Made by a program: the position numbers and the translations under genes. From Azospirillum sp. SYSU D00513 (GTDB lineage Bacteria; Pseudomonadota; Alphaproteobacteria; Azospirillales; Azospirillaceae), in contig NZ_JAFIQV010000038.1 of the NCBI RefSeq assembly GCF_017356015.1, forward strand, positions 1 to 64,000: a DNA stretch of 64,000 nucleotides. Reading direction: 5' to 3'. The notes under the pieces are model-generated. The model ran no database searches. It was not told where the DNA came from and saw nothing but the letters and a program-made list of their open reading frames with translations. This document shows, piece by piece, positions 17,509 through 29,139 of this stretch; position 1 is the stretch's first letter; each line of letters opens with the position of its first letter.

Positions 17509-17736
17509 ATGAAATATTCGATGCTCACCGCCATCCCGCTGCTGCTGCTCGCGGCCTGCGAGGGCGACGGTTTCCAGAACGGCGCCCTCGAGACGCAGGC
17601 GACGGCCCAGGCCCCGTCGGGTAACGGGCAGGCCGGCAACGCCGCGTCGATGCCCTGCGGAGAGGCGGGCTGCGAGACGGCCAGCGTGACCCCGATGGAC
17701 GAGGCGTCCGCGGGCCTGCGCGAGGAGCGGAACTGA
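17509..17736 (+). CDS. Small lipoprotein, 75 aa
   Basis: A 75-aa precursor with leader MKYSMLTAIPLLLLAAC (lipobox LAAC, Cys17) and a 59-residue polar mature part containing two further Cys (CGEAGC). GGGAGGACAG lies upstream of the ATG. It shares the leader pattern and the CEGDGF/CSGDGI start of the mature part with the 40-aa lipoprotein at 17298. Function unknown; followed by glpR. Confidence 0.65.
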   Translation: MKYSMLTAIPLLLLAACEGDGFQNGALETQATAQAPSGNGQAGNAASMPCGEAGCETASVTPMDEASAGLREERN

Positions 17737-17956
17737 AGCGGGGAGGGGGCCGAGCCGCCCCCCTCCTTTCCCATCCTTTCGATTGCTTCTCCCTTCGATT
17801 TTCCTGACCGGCGGTGCCCGTTTCGCAAGGCGGGCGCCGCCATCGTTTTTCCCGTTCGTTCCTTTCGAATGAACTTGCCCGCGAAAGCGCCCGCTGGTCA
17901 AATGCGCGTGGGTCCGAAGCCCGGCCCACCAGATACCAGGAGCGAAGCGCCGCGCG

Positions 17957-18742
17957 ATGGATGCGATCACGCCCCGACAGAACGAAATCCTGGCGCTGGC
18001 GCGCTCCAGCGGGCGCGTCGGCGTCGATGACTTGGCGCTGCGCTTCAACGTCACGCCGCAGACGATCCGCAAGGACCTGAACGACCTGTGCGAGCGGCGG
18101 CTCCTGCAACGGGTGCATGGCGGGGCCATCGCCGGGTCGGGGATCGAAAATCTCGGCTACGAGGCGCGCCGACAGATCGCGCGGGAGGAAAAGCAGTCCA
18201 TCGGCGGGCGCGCGGCGGCGCTGGTGCCCGACGGCTCCTCCCTCTTCATCAACATCGGCACGACGACGGAAGAGGTGGCGCGGGCGCTGCGCGGCCGGTC
18301 CGACCTCGTCGTCATCACCAACAACATCAACGTGGCCAACCTCCTGCGGTCCGAGCCGCACATCGAGGTGATCGTCGCCGGCGGGGTGGTGCGGCGGTCG
18401 GACGGCGGCATCGTCGGCGAGGCGACCATCGACTTCTTCAAGCAGTTCAAGGTGGACTACGCCATCATCGGCGCGTCGGCCATCGACGAGGACGGGGCGC
18501 TGCTCGACTACGACTACCGCGAGGTGCGCGTGTCGCAGGCCATCATCGAGAACGCCCGCCACGTCATCCTCGTGGCCGACCACGGCAAGCTGGAGCGCAC
18601 GGCCCCCGTGCGCATCGCCCATGTCTCCCAGATCCACACCTTCGTCACCGACGCGCTGCCGTCCGGCCGGCTCGCCCGCGTCTGCCGCGAAGCGGGCGTG
18701 AAGGTGGAGGAGGTTCTGCCCGGCGCCATCGAGGAGGCTTAG
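17957..18742 (+). CDS. glpR: DeoR-family repressor, probable glycerol regulator GlpR
   Basis: A 261-aa DeoR-family protein. The N-terminal winged helix (about 1-57: RQNEILALARSSGRVGVDDLA, cut here; TPQTIRKDLNDL) precedes the sugar-phosphate-binding DeoR C domain (about 75-235) with NIGTTTEEVARAL, a GTTTxE phosphate pocket, and GGVVRRSDGGIVG. In GlpR the effector is glycerol-3-phosphate, which releases the repressor. It is placed directly before glpD and the transporter genes, which supports the assignment. The ribosome site (AGGAG) is about 12 bases from the ATG. Probable operator repeats lie at 18771-18833. Confidence 0.88.
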   Translation: MDAITPRQNEILALARSSGRVGVDDLALRFNVTPQTIRKDLNDLCERRLLQRVHGGAIAGSGIENLGYEARRQIAREEKQSIGGRAAALVPDGSSLFINIGTTTEEVARALRGRSDLVVITNNINVANLLRSEPHIEVIVAGGVVRRSDGGIVGEATIDFFKQFKVDYAIIGASAIDEDGALLDYDYREVRVSQAIIENARHVILVADHGKLERTAPVRIAHVSQIHTFVTDALPSGRLARVCREAGVKVEEVLPGAIEEA

Positions 18743-18770
18743 AAACCCCACCCCCTTCCGTTTCATCCGC

Positions 18771-18833
18771 TTTCGTTTGCGCACGCGCTTTTTTCGCTCT
18801 TTTCGGATTTTCGTTTCAGGTGCAGTATTTTCG
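18771..18833 (+). promoter_or_regulatory. Cluster of TTTCG direct repeats before glpD, probable GlpR operator
   Basis: TTTCG occurs at 18771, 18792, 18801, 18809 and 18829 in a T-rich stretch otherwise unusual for this GC-rich window. Spacings of about 20, 9, 8 and 20 bases place copies roughly on one face of the helix. DeoR-family repressors often bind such repeats. Binding by GlpR is inferred. Confidence 0.45.
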
Positions 18834-18921
18834 CGTTGCGCTTTGAAACGAGCGCGTCTATCGTTTGCGGAATGAACCAACAATGCCGGCAGCGCTCCGC
18901 GCCGGCGGAAGGGAGGGGAGG

Positions 18922-20442
18922 GTGGCGGTCTACGACCTTGCCATCGTCGGCGGCGGCATCAACGGCTGCGGCATCGCGCGCGACGCCGCGGGACGCGGCG
19001 CCTCGGTCTTCCTGTGCGAGCAGGGCGACCTCGCCTCGGCCACCTCGTCGGCCTCGACCAAGCTGATCCACGGCGGCCTGCGCTATCTCGAATACTACGA
19101 GTTCCGGCTGGTCCGCGAATCGCTGCGCGAGCGCGAGGTGCTGTGGCGCATGGCGCCGCACATCATCTGGCCGTTGCGTTTCGTGCTGCCGCACCTGCCC
19201 GGCCTGCGGCCGGCCTGGCTGCTGCGGACCGGCCTCTTCCTCTACGACCACCTCGGCGGACGGGAAAAGCTGCCCGGCGCCCGCACGCTCGACCTCGCCC
19301 GTGATCCCGCGGGCCAGCCGCTGAAGCCCGGCTTCGGCCGCGCCTTCGAATATTCGGACTGCTGGGTTGAGGACGCGCGGCTGGTAGTCCTCAACGCGCA
19401 GGACGCCGCCCGGCTCGGCGCCACGGTGCGGACGCGCACCCGCCTCATCGAGGCGGTGCGCCGCGACGGGCTGTGGCACGCGACCTTGGAGGACACGCGC
19501 ACCGGCCGCCGCAGCACGATCCAGGCCCGCGCCCTGGTCAACGCCGCCGGCCCCTGGGTCGCCAAGCTGCTGGAGCAGGGCGTGCGCACCGACGTGGACC
19601 ACCGCATCCGGCTGGTCCAGGGATCGCACATCGTCGTGCGCCGCCTGTTCGAGCACGACCGCTGCTACATCTTCCAGAACGCCGACGGCCGCATCGTCTT
19701 CGCGATTCCCTATGAGCGCGACTTCACCCTGATCGGCACGACCGACCGCGATTATCAAGGCGATCCCGCCGCCGTGCGCGCCTCGGACGAGGAGGTGGCC
19801 TATCTCTGCGCGGCCGCCGGCGAGTATTTCGCCAAGCCCGTCCGGGTGGAGGACGTGGTCTGGACCTATTCCGGCGTCCGCCCGCTCTACGACGACGGCG
19901 CCTCCCAGGCGCAGGCGGCGACCCGCGATTATGTGCTGGCGCTCGACGCCCCGGCAGGACAGCCGCCGCTGCTCAGCGTCTTCGGCGGCAAGATCACGAC
20001 ATACCGGCGCCTCGCCGACCACGCGCTGGCGAAGCTGGCGCCGCACCTGCCGGCGGTGGCCGGCGGCAACGGATGGTCCAGCGACGCGACGCTGCCCGGC
20101 GGCGACTTCCCCATGGACGGAGTCGACGCGCTGGTGGCCGAGCTGTCCGGCCGCTACCCTTTCCTGCCGCACCGCCCGCTGGTGCGTCTGGTACGCGCCT
20201 ATGGCACGCGGGCGCGGGACATACTGGGCACGGCGAAGCGGCTGGAGGATCTCGGCCGCGACTTCGGCCAGACGCTGACGGAGGCGGAGGTCCGCTACCT
20301 GATGCGGGAGGAGTGGGCGCAGACCGCCGAGGACGTGCTGTGGCGCCGCTCCAAGCTGGGGCTGCGGCTGACGGAAGCGGAGGCACGGGCCCTGGACGAC
20401 TACATGGCCGAGGCCAGGCGAAATCTCGAGGCCGCCGAGTAG
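18922..20442 (+). CDS. glpD: Glycerol-3-phosphate dehydrogenase (FAD-dependent)
   Basis: A 506-aa flavoprotein that oxidises glycerol-3-phosphate to dihydroxyacetone phosphate and passes electrons to quinone at the inner membrane. The FAD motif IVGGGINGCGIARDAAGRG opens the protein; STKLIHGGLRYLE and VFGGKITTYR are GlpD signatures; the DAO_C domain covers the last 130 residues. GTG 18922 has GGAGG five bases upstream; ATG 18883 is an alternative without a ribosome site and would add 13 residues. It is followed after 65 bp by glpS. Confidence 0.93.
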   Translation: MAVYDLAIVGGGINGCGIARDAAGRGASVFLCEQGDLASATSSASTKLIHGGLRYLEYYEFRLVRESLREREVLWRMAPHIIWPLRFVLPHLPGLRPAWLLRTGLFLYDHLGGREKLPGARTLDLARDPAGQPLKPGFGRAFEYSDCWVEDARLVVLNAQDAARLGATVRTRTRLIEAVRRDGLWHATLEDTRTGRRSTIQARALVNAAGPWVAKLLEQGVRTDVDHRIRLVQGSHIVVRRLFEHDRCYIFQNADGRIVFAIPYERDFTLIGTTDRDYQGDPAAVRASDEEVAYLCAAAGEYFAKPVRVEDVVWTYSGVRPLYDDGASQAQAATRDYVLALDAPAGQPPLLSVFGGKITTYRRLADHALAKLAPHLPAVAGGNGWSSDATLPGGDFPMDGVDALVAELSGRYPFLPHRPLVRLVRAYGTRARDILGTAKRLEDLGRDFGQTLTEAEVRYLMREEWAQTAEDVLWRRSKLGLRLTEAEARALDDYMAEARRNLEAAE

Positions 20443-20507
20443 GGCGGCCCGGCAAGAACAAGACGCCGAGGAACGGCGGGCAAGGCGGAAGAGGGGGGAG
20501 CGGGACG

Positions 20508-21608
20508 GTGACGCTGGTTCTGGACAAGGTGAGCCGACGGGTGGGCGGCCAGGCGCACATCGAGGATGTGTCGCTGACGCTCGAGCGCGGCTCGCTCAAC
20601 GTGCTGCTCGGCCCGACCCTGTCGGGCAAGACCTCGCTGATGCGGCTGATGGCCGGGCTGGACCAGCCGACCTCCGGCCGCGTGCTGGTGGACGGCAAGG
20701 ACGTGACGGGGCTGCACGTGCGCAACCGCTCGGTCGCGATGGTCTATCAGCAGTTCATCAACTACCCCTCCCTGACCGTCTACGAGAACATCGCGTCCCC
20801 CCTGCGTGTCGCCCGCCGGTCGCGCGCGGAGATCGACCGCGCCGTGCGCGAGGCGGCAGCACTTCTGAAGCTGGCCCCCTATCTCGACCGCACGCCCCAG
20901 CAGCTCTCCGGCGGGCAGCAGCAGCGCACCGCCATCGCCCGCGCCCTGGTCAAGAAGGCGCAGCTCGTCCTGCTGGACGAACCGCTCGCCAACCTCGACT
21001 ACAAGCTGCGGGAGGAACTGCGGGAGGAGCTGCCGAGGATCTTCGCCGAATCCGGCGCCGTCTTCGTCTACGCCACGACCGAGCCGACGGAGGCCCTGCT
21101 GCTGCGCGGCAACACGGCCACGCTGTGGGAAGGGCGGCTGGCGCAGTTCGGCCGCACGCCCGACGTCTACCGCCGCCCGGCCAACCTGACCAGCGCGCGG
21201 GTCTTCTCCGACCCGCCATTGAACAGCATGCGCGTCCACAAGCGCGGCGGGCAGGTCGTGCTGGCGACCGGCGACCATTGGCCGGCGCGCGGCGTGCTGG
21301 CCGGGCTGCCGGACGATCACTACACCATCGGCTTCCGCGCCGACCACCTGCACCTGACGGGCCCCGCCGCGCCGGCGGACGCCGAGATTCTGTCCATCGG
21401 CGGCACCGTCGCGGTCAGCGAGATCACGGGGTCCGAAAGCTTCGTGCATGTGGACGTCGGCTCCGACCGCTGGGTCGCCGTCACGCGCGGCGTCACCACG
21501 GTGGAGCCCGGCGAGCGGATCGAAACCTTCATCGACCCCCGCCGCATCTTCGTCTTCGGCCAGGACGGCAGCCTCGCCGCCGCCCCGCCGCTGGCCGCGG
21601 CGGCGTAA
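20508..21608 (+). CDS. glpS: Glycerol ABC transporter ATP-binding protein GlpS (H-loop His missing)
   Basis: A 366-aa CUT1-like ATPase. Walker A GPTLSGKT (35-42), Q-loop Q81, an intact signature LSGGQ (133-137), Walker B LVLLDE (153-158) and a C-terminal TOBE-like regulatory region are present. At the H-loop the sequence reads ATTEPTEAL where related ATPases have VTHDQTEAL, so the switch His is Thr191. Its partner GlpT has the reverse defect. Starts with GTG 20508 after GGGGGGAG. By homology with the Rhizobium glpSTPQUV system it powers glycerol import at the inner membrane. Confidence 0.9.
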   Translation: MTLVLDKVSRRVGGQAHIEDVSLTLERGSLNVLLGPTLSGKTSLMRLMAGLDQPTSGRVLVDGKDVTGLHVRNRSVAMVYQQFINYPSLTVYENIASPLRVARRSRAEIDRAVREAAALLKLAPYLDRTPQQLSGGQQQRTAIARALVKKAQLVLLDEPLANLDYKLREELREELPRIFAESGAVFVYATTEPTEALLLRGNTATLWEGRLAQFGRTPDVYRRPANLTSARVFSDPPLNSMRVHKRGGQVVLATGDHWPARGVLAGLPDDHYTIGFRADHLHLTGPAAPADAEILSIGGTVAVSEITGSESFVHVDVGSDRWVAVTRGVTTVEPGERIETFIDPRRIFVFGQDGSLAAAPPLAAAA

Positions 21609-21637
21609 GGAAAAAGGAGGGGCGGGGAGGAAAAGCC

Positions 21638-22737
21638 ATGGCGCGCATCGAACTGAACAATCTGGGGCACAGCTACACCCCCAACCCGGCGAGGGACGAG
21701 GACTACGCGCTGAAGCCCATGCAGCATGTGTGGGAGCAGGGCGGGGCCTACGCGCTGCTGGGTCCATCGGGCTGCGGCAAGACCACGCTGCTGAACATCA
21801 TCTCCGGCCTGCTGACGCCCAGCCAGGGGCGGGTGCTGTTCGACGGCAAGGACGTGACCAGCCTGCCGACCGAAGCCCGCAACATCGCCCAGGTCTTCCA
21901 GTTCCCGGTCGTCTACGACACCATGACGGTCTACGAGAACCTGGCCTTCCCCCTACGCAACCGGGGCCTGCGCGGCCCGGCGGTGGACGCGCGGGTGCGG
22001 GAGATCGCGGAGCTTCTGGACCTCACCCCCGACCTGAACCGGCGCGGGCGCGGCCTGACGGCCGACGCCAAGCAGAAGATCTCGCTGGGGCGCGGGCTGG
22101 TGCGGCCGGACGTCGCGGCCATCCTGTTCGACGAGCCGCTGACCGTCATCGACCCGCACCTGAAATGGGAGCTGCGGTCGAAGCTGAAGGCGCTGCACCG
22201 CGCGCTCGACCTGACCATGATCTACGTGACCCACGACCAGACGGAGGCGCTGACCTTCGCCGACAAGGTCGTGGTGATGCACGACGGCCGGGTGCTGCAG
22301 ATCGGCCGTCCGGAGGAGCTGTTCGAGCGGCCCGCCCACACCTTCGTGGGCCATTTCATCGGATCCCCCGGCATGAACGTGCTGCCGGCCGAGCTGTCCG
22401 GCCGGCATGCCCGCGTCGGCGGCCACACGGTGGCTCTGGCGCGCGGCTACCGGCCGATCTCCGGCGGGGCGGCGGTCGAGATCGGCGTGCGGCCGGAATT
22501 CACCACCCTGGCGCCCGCCGGCGCCGGCGTGCCGGTGCGCGTCCGCCGGATCGACGATCTCGGCCGGCTGCGCATCGCGCGGGTGGAGCTGGCCGGGCTG
22601 CCCCTGTCCGCCACCGTGCCGGACGGTCTGGAGCCGGCGGGGGAGGAGGCGTCCGTGCTGTTCGAGCCCGCCATGATCCACGTCTACGCCGACGGGGCGC
22701 TGGTCGAAGGGGCGTTTCTGGAAGGGGAGGCCGCGTG

Positions 22738-22738
<1 letters not shown>
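21638..22738 (+). CDS. glpT: Glycerol ABC transporter ATP-binding protein GlpT (signature degenerate)
   Basis: A 366-aa ATPase. Walker A GPSGCGKT (42-49), Walker B ILFDE (162-166) and H-loop His199 (YVTHDQTEAL) are intact. The signature is LTADA (140-144, followed by KQKISLGRGL) instead of LSGGQ. A TOBE-like domain follows from about 235. Paired with GlpS, its own ATP pocket would face the normal LSGGQ of GlpS, giving one competent site. Good ribosome site (AGGAGG, GGGGAGG) before ATG 21638. Its TGA overlaps the ATG of glpP. Not to be confused with the E. coli GlpT antiporter. Confidence 0.9.
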
Positions 22739-23622
<884 letters not shown>

Positions 23623-23637
23623 GGGGAGACACAAAAC

Positions 23638-24435
23638 ATGCTGCGCGCGCGGATCGTGCTGACGCTCTACATCGTCTTCCTGCTGCTGCCGATCTACTGG
23701 CTCGTCAACATGAGCCTGAAGACCAACAGCGAAATCGTCGGCGGGCTGACGCTCTGGCCGCACGAGCTGACCTTCCAGAACTACGTGACGATCTTCACCG
23801 ATCCGTCCTGGTATTCGGGCTACCTGAACTCTCTGCAGTACGTGGCGCTGAACACGGTGCTGTCCATCGCGCTGGCGCTGCCGGCGGCCTACGCCTTCTC
23901 CCGCTTCCGCTTCGTCGGCGACAAGCACCTGTTCTTCTGGCTGCTGTCCAACCGCATGGCGCCGCCGGCCATCTTCGCGCTGCCCTTCTTCAACCTCTAT
24001 TCGGCGATCGGGCTGTTCGACACGCCGCTGGCCGTGGCGCTGGCGCACTGCCTGTTCAACGTGCCGCTCGCCGTCTGGATCCTGGAAGGCTTCATGTCCG
24101 GCGTGCCGCGCGAGATCGACGAGACCGCCTATCTCGACGGCTATTCCTTCCCGCGCTTCTTCGTGAAGATCTTCATGCCGCTGGTGGCGAGCGGGATCGG
24201 CGTCACCGCCTTCTTCTGCTTCATGTTCAGCTGGGTCGAGCTGCTGCTGGCGCGCACCCTGACCTCGGTCGACGCCAAGCCGATCGCCGCGACCATGACC
24301 CGCACCGTCTCGGCCTCGGGCATGGACTGGGGGCTGCTGGCCGCCGCGGGGGTGCTGACCATCCTGCCCGGCGCGCTCGTGATCTGGTTCGTGCGCAACT
24401 ACATCGCCAAGGGCTTCGCCCTGGGCCGCGTCTGA
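23638..24435 (+). CDS. glpQ: Glycerol ABC transporter permease GlpQ
   Basis: A 265-aa permease of the CUT1 second-subunit type with six membrane segments (IVLTLYIVFLLLPIYWLV first) and the EAA loop EIDETAYLDGYSFPRFF. It lies 15 bp after glpP with GAGGGGAG as ribosome site. Forms the transmembrane heterodimer with GlpP. The name follows the Rhizobium glpSTPQUV scheme and is unrelated to the phosphodiesterase GlpQ. Confidence 0.9.
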   Translation: MLRARIVLTLYIVFLLLPIYWLVNMSLKTNSEIVGGLTLWPHELTFQNYVTIFTDPSWYSGYLNSLQYVALNTVLSIALALPAAYAFSRFRFVGDKHLFFWLLSNRMAPPAIFALPFFNLYSAIGLFDTPLAVALAHCLFNVPLAVWILEGFMSGVPREIDETAYLDGYSFPRFFVKIFMPLVASGIGVTAFFCFMFSWVELLLARTLTSVDAKPIAATMTRTVSASGMDWGLLAAAGVLTILPGALVIWFVRNYIAKGFALGRV

Positions 24436-24448
24436 GGAGGGGTCCGTC

Positions 24449-24751
24449 ATGGAACAGACAGCGCAGTTCGGCGAGCAGTTCGCCTGGATGGCCTGGACCT
24501 GGGAGACGGCGGCCTTCTTCGCCGCGATCCTGGGCGTGCTGACGCTGCTGACCGTGCTGGCCGTCCGCCGGCCGGAGGTGGAGCGCGACGGCGTCCTCGG
24601 CATCGCCACCACGCGCGGCGACCGGCTGTTCATCACGCTGCTCGGCAGCGCCTTCATCCATCTCGCCTGGCTCGGGCTGATCGGCCCGGACCTGCACTAC
24701 GCATCCGCCCTCTCGCTCCTCTACGCCGCGGCGGTGTTCCGCTGGGTGTAG
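24449..24751 (+). CDS. glpU: DUF2160 small membrane protein (GlpU)
   Basis: A 100-aa protein with about three membrane segments (TAAFFAAILGVLTLLTVLAV, cut; LFITLLGSAFIHLAWLGLI; SALSLLYAAAVFRWV), of the DUF2160 family found inside glycerol ABC operons. Possibly a small accessory subunit of GlpP/GlpQ; no mechanism is known. 13 bp after glpQ with GAGGAGG before the ATG. Confidence 0.85.
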   Translation: MEQTAQFGEQFAWMAWTWETAAFFAAILGVLTLLTVLAVRRPEVERDGVLGIATTRGDRLFITLLGSAFIHLAWLGLIGPDLHYASALSLLYAAAVFRWV

Positions 24752-24803
24752 GGGCGGGGGGACAGGACCGGTTTTTCGAAGAACAAAACTAGGGGAGGGA
24801 CAC

Positions 24804-26555
<1,752 letters not shown>

Positions 26556-26573
26556 GGTTACGGCTGGCAGATT

Positions 26574-26711
26574 CCCTCTCCCGCCCCGGGAGAGGGAAGG
26601 GACCCGCCGCGTAGCGGCGGGAGGGTGAGGGTGCAAGCTTGCCCCTCACCCTCATTAATTTGCACCCTCACCCGGCGCTGCGCGCCACCCTCTCCCGGGG
26701 CGGGAGAGGGA
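26574..26711. repeat. Composite palindromic repeat between glpV and glpK
   Basis: CCCTCTCCCG-CCC-CGGGAGAGGG (26574-26596) is a hairpin by itself and recurs in similar form at the far end (26687-26710). Between them are GAGGGTGAGGG...CCCTCACCCTC (26630-26653) and the CGCCGC/GCGGCG arms near 26605-26620. The whole element of about 140 bp can fold into a multi-branched structure. It resembles dispersed intergenic palindromes of alphaproteobacteria. Other copies cannot be checked here. Confidence 0.7.
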
Positions 26712-26750
26712 CCCGTGGGCGGGAAGGGAAACGAAGAAAAAGGAAACGCC

Positions 26751-28262
26751 ATGTCCGCACCGGGCCACGTGCTTGCCATCGACCAGGGCACCACCTCCAC
26801 GCGCGCCATCGTCTTCGACCGGCAGGGGCTTCCGGTCGGGGTGGCGCGGCGGGAATTCGCGCAGCATTACCCGGCCGACGGCTGGGTGGAGCATGACCCG
26901 GAGGACATCTGGCGCGACACCGTGGCCGTGCTGCGCGAGTCCGTGGCCGAAGCCGGTCTCGGCGCGGCGGACATCGCGGCCATCGGCATCACCAACCAGC
27001 GCGAGACCACCGTCGTCTGGGACCGCGCGACGGGAGAGCCCGTGCACCGCGCCATCGTCTGGCAGGACCGCCGCACCGCCGAGGCCTGCCGCGCGCTGGT
27101 GGAGCAGGGTTGCGGCCCGCTGGTCCAGCGCAAGACCGGCCTGGTCATCGACGCCTATTTCTCCGCGACCAAGATCGCCTGGATCCTCGACCACGTGCAC
27201 GGCGCCCGCGCGCGCGCCGAGCGGGGCGAGCTGTGCTTCGGCACCATCGACAGCTTCCTTCTGCACCGGCTGACCGGCGGGCGCGTGCACGCGACCGACG
27301 CGACCAACGCGTCCCGCAGCATGCTGTTCGACATCCATGCGCAGGACTGGGACGAGGAGTTGCTGGCCCTGTTCCGCGTGCCGCGCGCCATCATGCCGGA
27401 GGTGCTGGACAGCAACGCCGAGTTCGGCGCCACCGAGCCGGACCTGCTCGGCCGGCCGGTCCCCATCACCGGCATCGCCGGCGACCAGCAGGCCGCGACC
27501 TTCGGCCAGGCCTGCTTCGAGCCGGGCATGGTGAAGTCCACCTACGGCACGGGCTGCTTCGCCCTGCTGAACACCGGCGACAAGCCGGTGGCGTCGCGCA
27601 ACAACCTGCTGACCACCGTCGCCTACCGGCTGGACGGGCGGACGACCTACGCGCTGGAGGGGTCGATCTTCATCGCGGGTGCCGCGATCAAGTGGCTGCG
27701 CGACGGGCTGGGCATCATCACCCACGCCTCGCAGACCGACGACCTCGCCACCCGCGTGCCGGACAGCCACGGCGTCTATCTCGTGCCGGCCTTCGTCGGG
27801 CTGGGGGCGCCGCACTGGGATCCGCACGCCCGCGCCGCCATCTCCGGCCTGACGCTCGACGCCGGGCCGGCGCACATCGCCCGCGCGGCGCTGGAGGCCG
27901 TCGCCTTCCAGACGCGCGACCTGCGCGATGCCATGCTGTCGGACTGGCCGATGCGGGCGGGCGCGTTGCGGGTGGACGGGGGCATGGCGGCGAACGACTG
28001 GCTGTGCCAGTTCCTCGCGGACATGCTGGAGGTGCCGGTCGAGCGGCCGGTGGTGATCGAGACGACGGCGCTGGGTGCCGCCAGCCTCGCCGGGCTCAAG
28101 GCCGGGGTCTACAAGGACCAGGCGGCGGTGGCCGCCGGCTGGCGCTGCGACCGCCGCTTCGAGCCCCGCATGGAGGCGGCCCGCCGCGACCGGCTCTACG
28201 CCGGCTGGCTCGACGCGGTGGAACGGGTGCGGCGCGCGCGCCGGACGGAGGCGGGGGAATGA
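26751..28262 (+). CDS. glpK: Glycerol kinase
   Basis: A 503-aa FGGY-family kinase that phosphorylates glycerol with ATP to glycerol-3-phosphate. N-terminal ATPase-fold motif AIDQGTTSTRAIVFD (residues about 9-23), NQRETTVVWDR, the FGGY signature region YGTGCFALLNTG and DGGMAANDWLCQFLAD near the C-terminus are seen. Length is normal for GlpK. AAAGGAAA precedes ATG 26751. Its TGA overlaps the ATG of the next SDR gene. Confidence 0.95.
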   Translation: MSAPGHVLAIDQGTTSTRAIVFDRQGLPVGVARREFAQHYPADGWVEHDPEDIWRDTVAVLRESVAEAGLGAADIAAIGITNQRETTVVWDRATGEPVHRAIVWQDRRTAEACRALVEQGCGPLVQRKTGLVIDAYFSATKIAWILDHVHGARARAERGELCFGTIDSFLLHRLTGGRVHATDATNASRSMLFDIHAQDWDEELLALFRVPRAIMPEVLDSNAEFGATEPDLLGRPVPITGIAGDQQAATFGQACFEPGMVKSTYGTGCFALLNTGDKPVASRNNLLTTVAYRLDGRTTYALEGSIFIAGAAIKWLRDGLGIITHASQTDDLATRVPDSHGVYLVPAFVGLGAPHWDPHARAAISGLTLDAGPAHIARAALEAVAFQTRDLRDAMLSDWPMRAGALRVDGGMAANDWLCQFLADMLEVPVERPVVIETTALGAASLAGLKAGVYKDQAAVAAGWRCDRRFEPRMEAARRDRLYAGWLDAVERVRRARRTEAGE

Positions 28263-29053
28263 GCATGAACGGATGGCCCGCGACGGCGCTCGGCGACGAC
28301 CTGCGCGGCAAGCGTGTCCTGGTGACGGGCAGCAGCCGGGGCATCGGTGCCGCACTCGCCGCCGCCTTCGCCGGGCTGGGCGCGCGGGTGGCGCTGCACG
28401 GCTCCGGCCAAAGCGGGGCCGCGGAGGCGCTGGCCGCGGAGCTTTCGGCCGGCGGTGCGGTGGCCCGCGCCTTCTCCGGCGACTTCCGCGACCCGCGCGC
28501 GGTGGAATCAGTGGTGGACGGGGCCGTGGATTTCCTGGGCGGCCTCGACGTGCTCGTCAACAACGCCGGCACCATGGTCGGCCGGATGCCGCTGGCCTCG
28601 CTGGAGGACTCCTTCCTGGACGAGGTGGTGGACCTCAACCTCCGCTCCGTCGTCGTCGCCTGCCGCCGCGCCCTGCCGGCGCTGAAGGCGGCAGGCGGTG
28701 GCGCCATCGTCAACACCGTCTCCATCTCCGCACGCACCGGCGGCAGCCCGGGATCCTCGCTCTACAGCGCCTCCAAGGCCTTCGTCTCGACCTTCACCCG
28801 CTCGCTCGCGACGGAGCTGGCGCCCGAGCGCATCCGCGTCAACGCCGTGTCGCCGGGCACCATCGACACCGACTTCCACGGCCGCTACTCCAGCCCCGAA
28901 AAGCTTGCCGCCACGGCCGCCCGCATCCCGCTCCAGCGCCTCGGCACCGCCGAGGACTGCGTCGGCGCCTACCTGTTCCTGTCCTCCGAACGGCTCGGCG
29001 GCTACGTCACGGGCCAGGTGGTCGAGGTGAATGGCGGGCAGCTGATGGCGTAA
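28259..29053 (+). CDS. SDR family oxidoreductase, last gene of the glycerol operon
   Basis: A 264-aa classical SDR: TGSSRGIG (nucleotide motif, about 22-29), NNAG (about 100-103), catalytic YSASK (about 166-170) and a C-terminal GYVTGQVVEVNGG. ATGA overlap with glpK shows coupling. It may act on a glycerol-related polyol or be a generic 3-oxoacyl reductase-like enzyme; the sequence alone does not decide. Confidence 0.86.
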   Translation: MSMNGWPATALGDDLRGKRVLVTGSSRGIGAALAAAFAGLGARVALHGSGQSGAAEALAAELSAGGAVARAFSGDFRDPRAVESVVDGAVDFLGGLDVLVNNAGTMVGRMPLASLEDSFLDEVVDLNLRSVVVACRRALPALKAAGGGAIVNTVSISARTGGSPGSSLYSASKAFVSTFTRSLATELAPERIRVNAVSPGTIDTDFHGRYSSPEKLAATAARIPLQRLGTAEDCVGAYLFLSSERLGGYVTGQVVEVNGGQLMA

Positions 29054-29139
29054 GGCGCATGCCGATTCTCGGTTCGAGGCGCTGAATCGCCGATCCCGCC
29101 TGTTGAGGGGGTGCGGTTCCGTTTCGAGAAGGATGGTGC

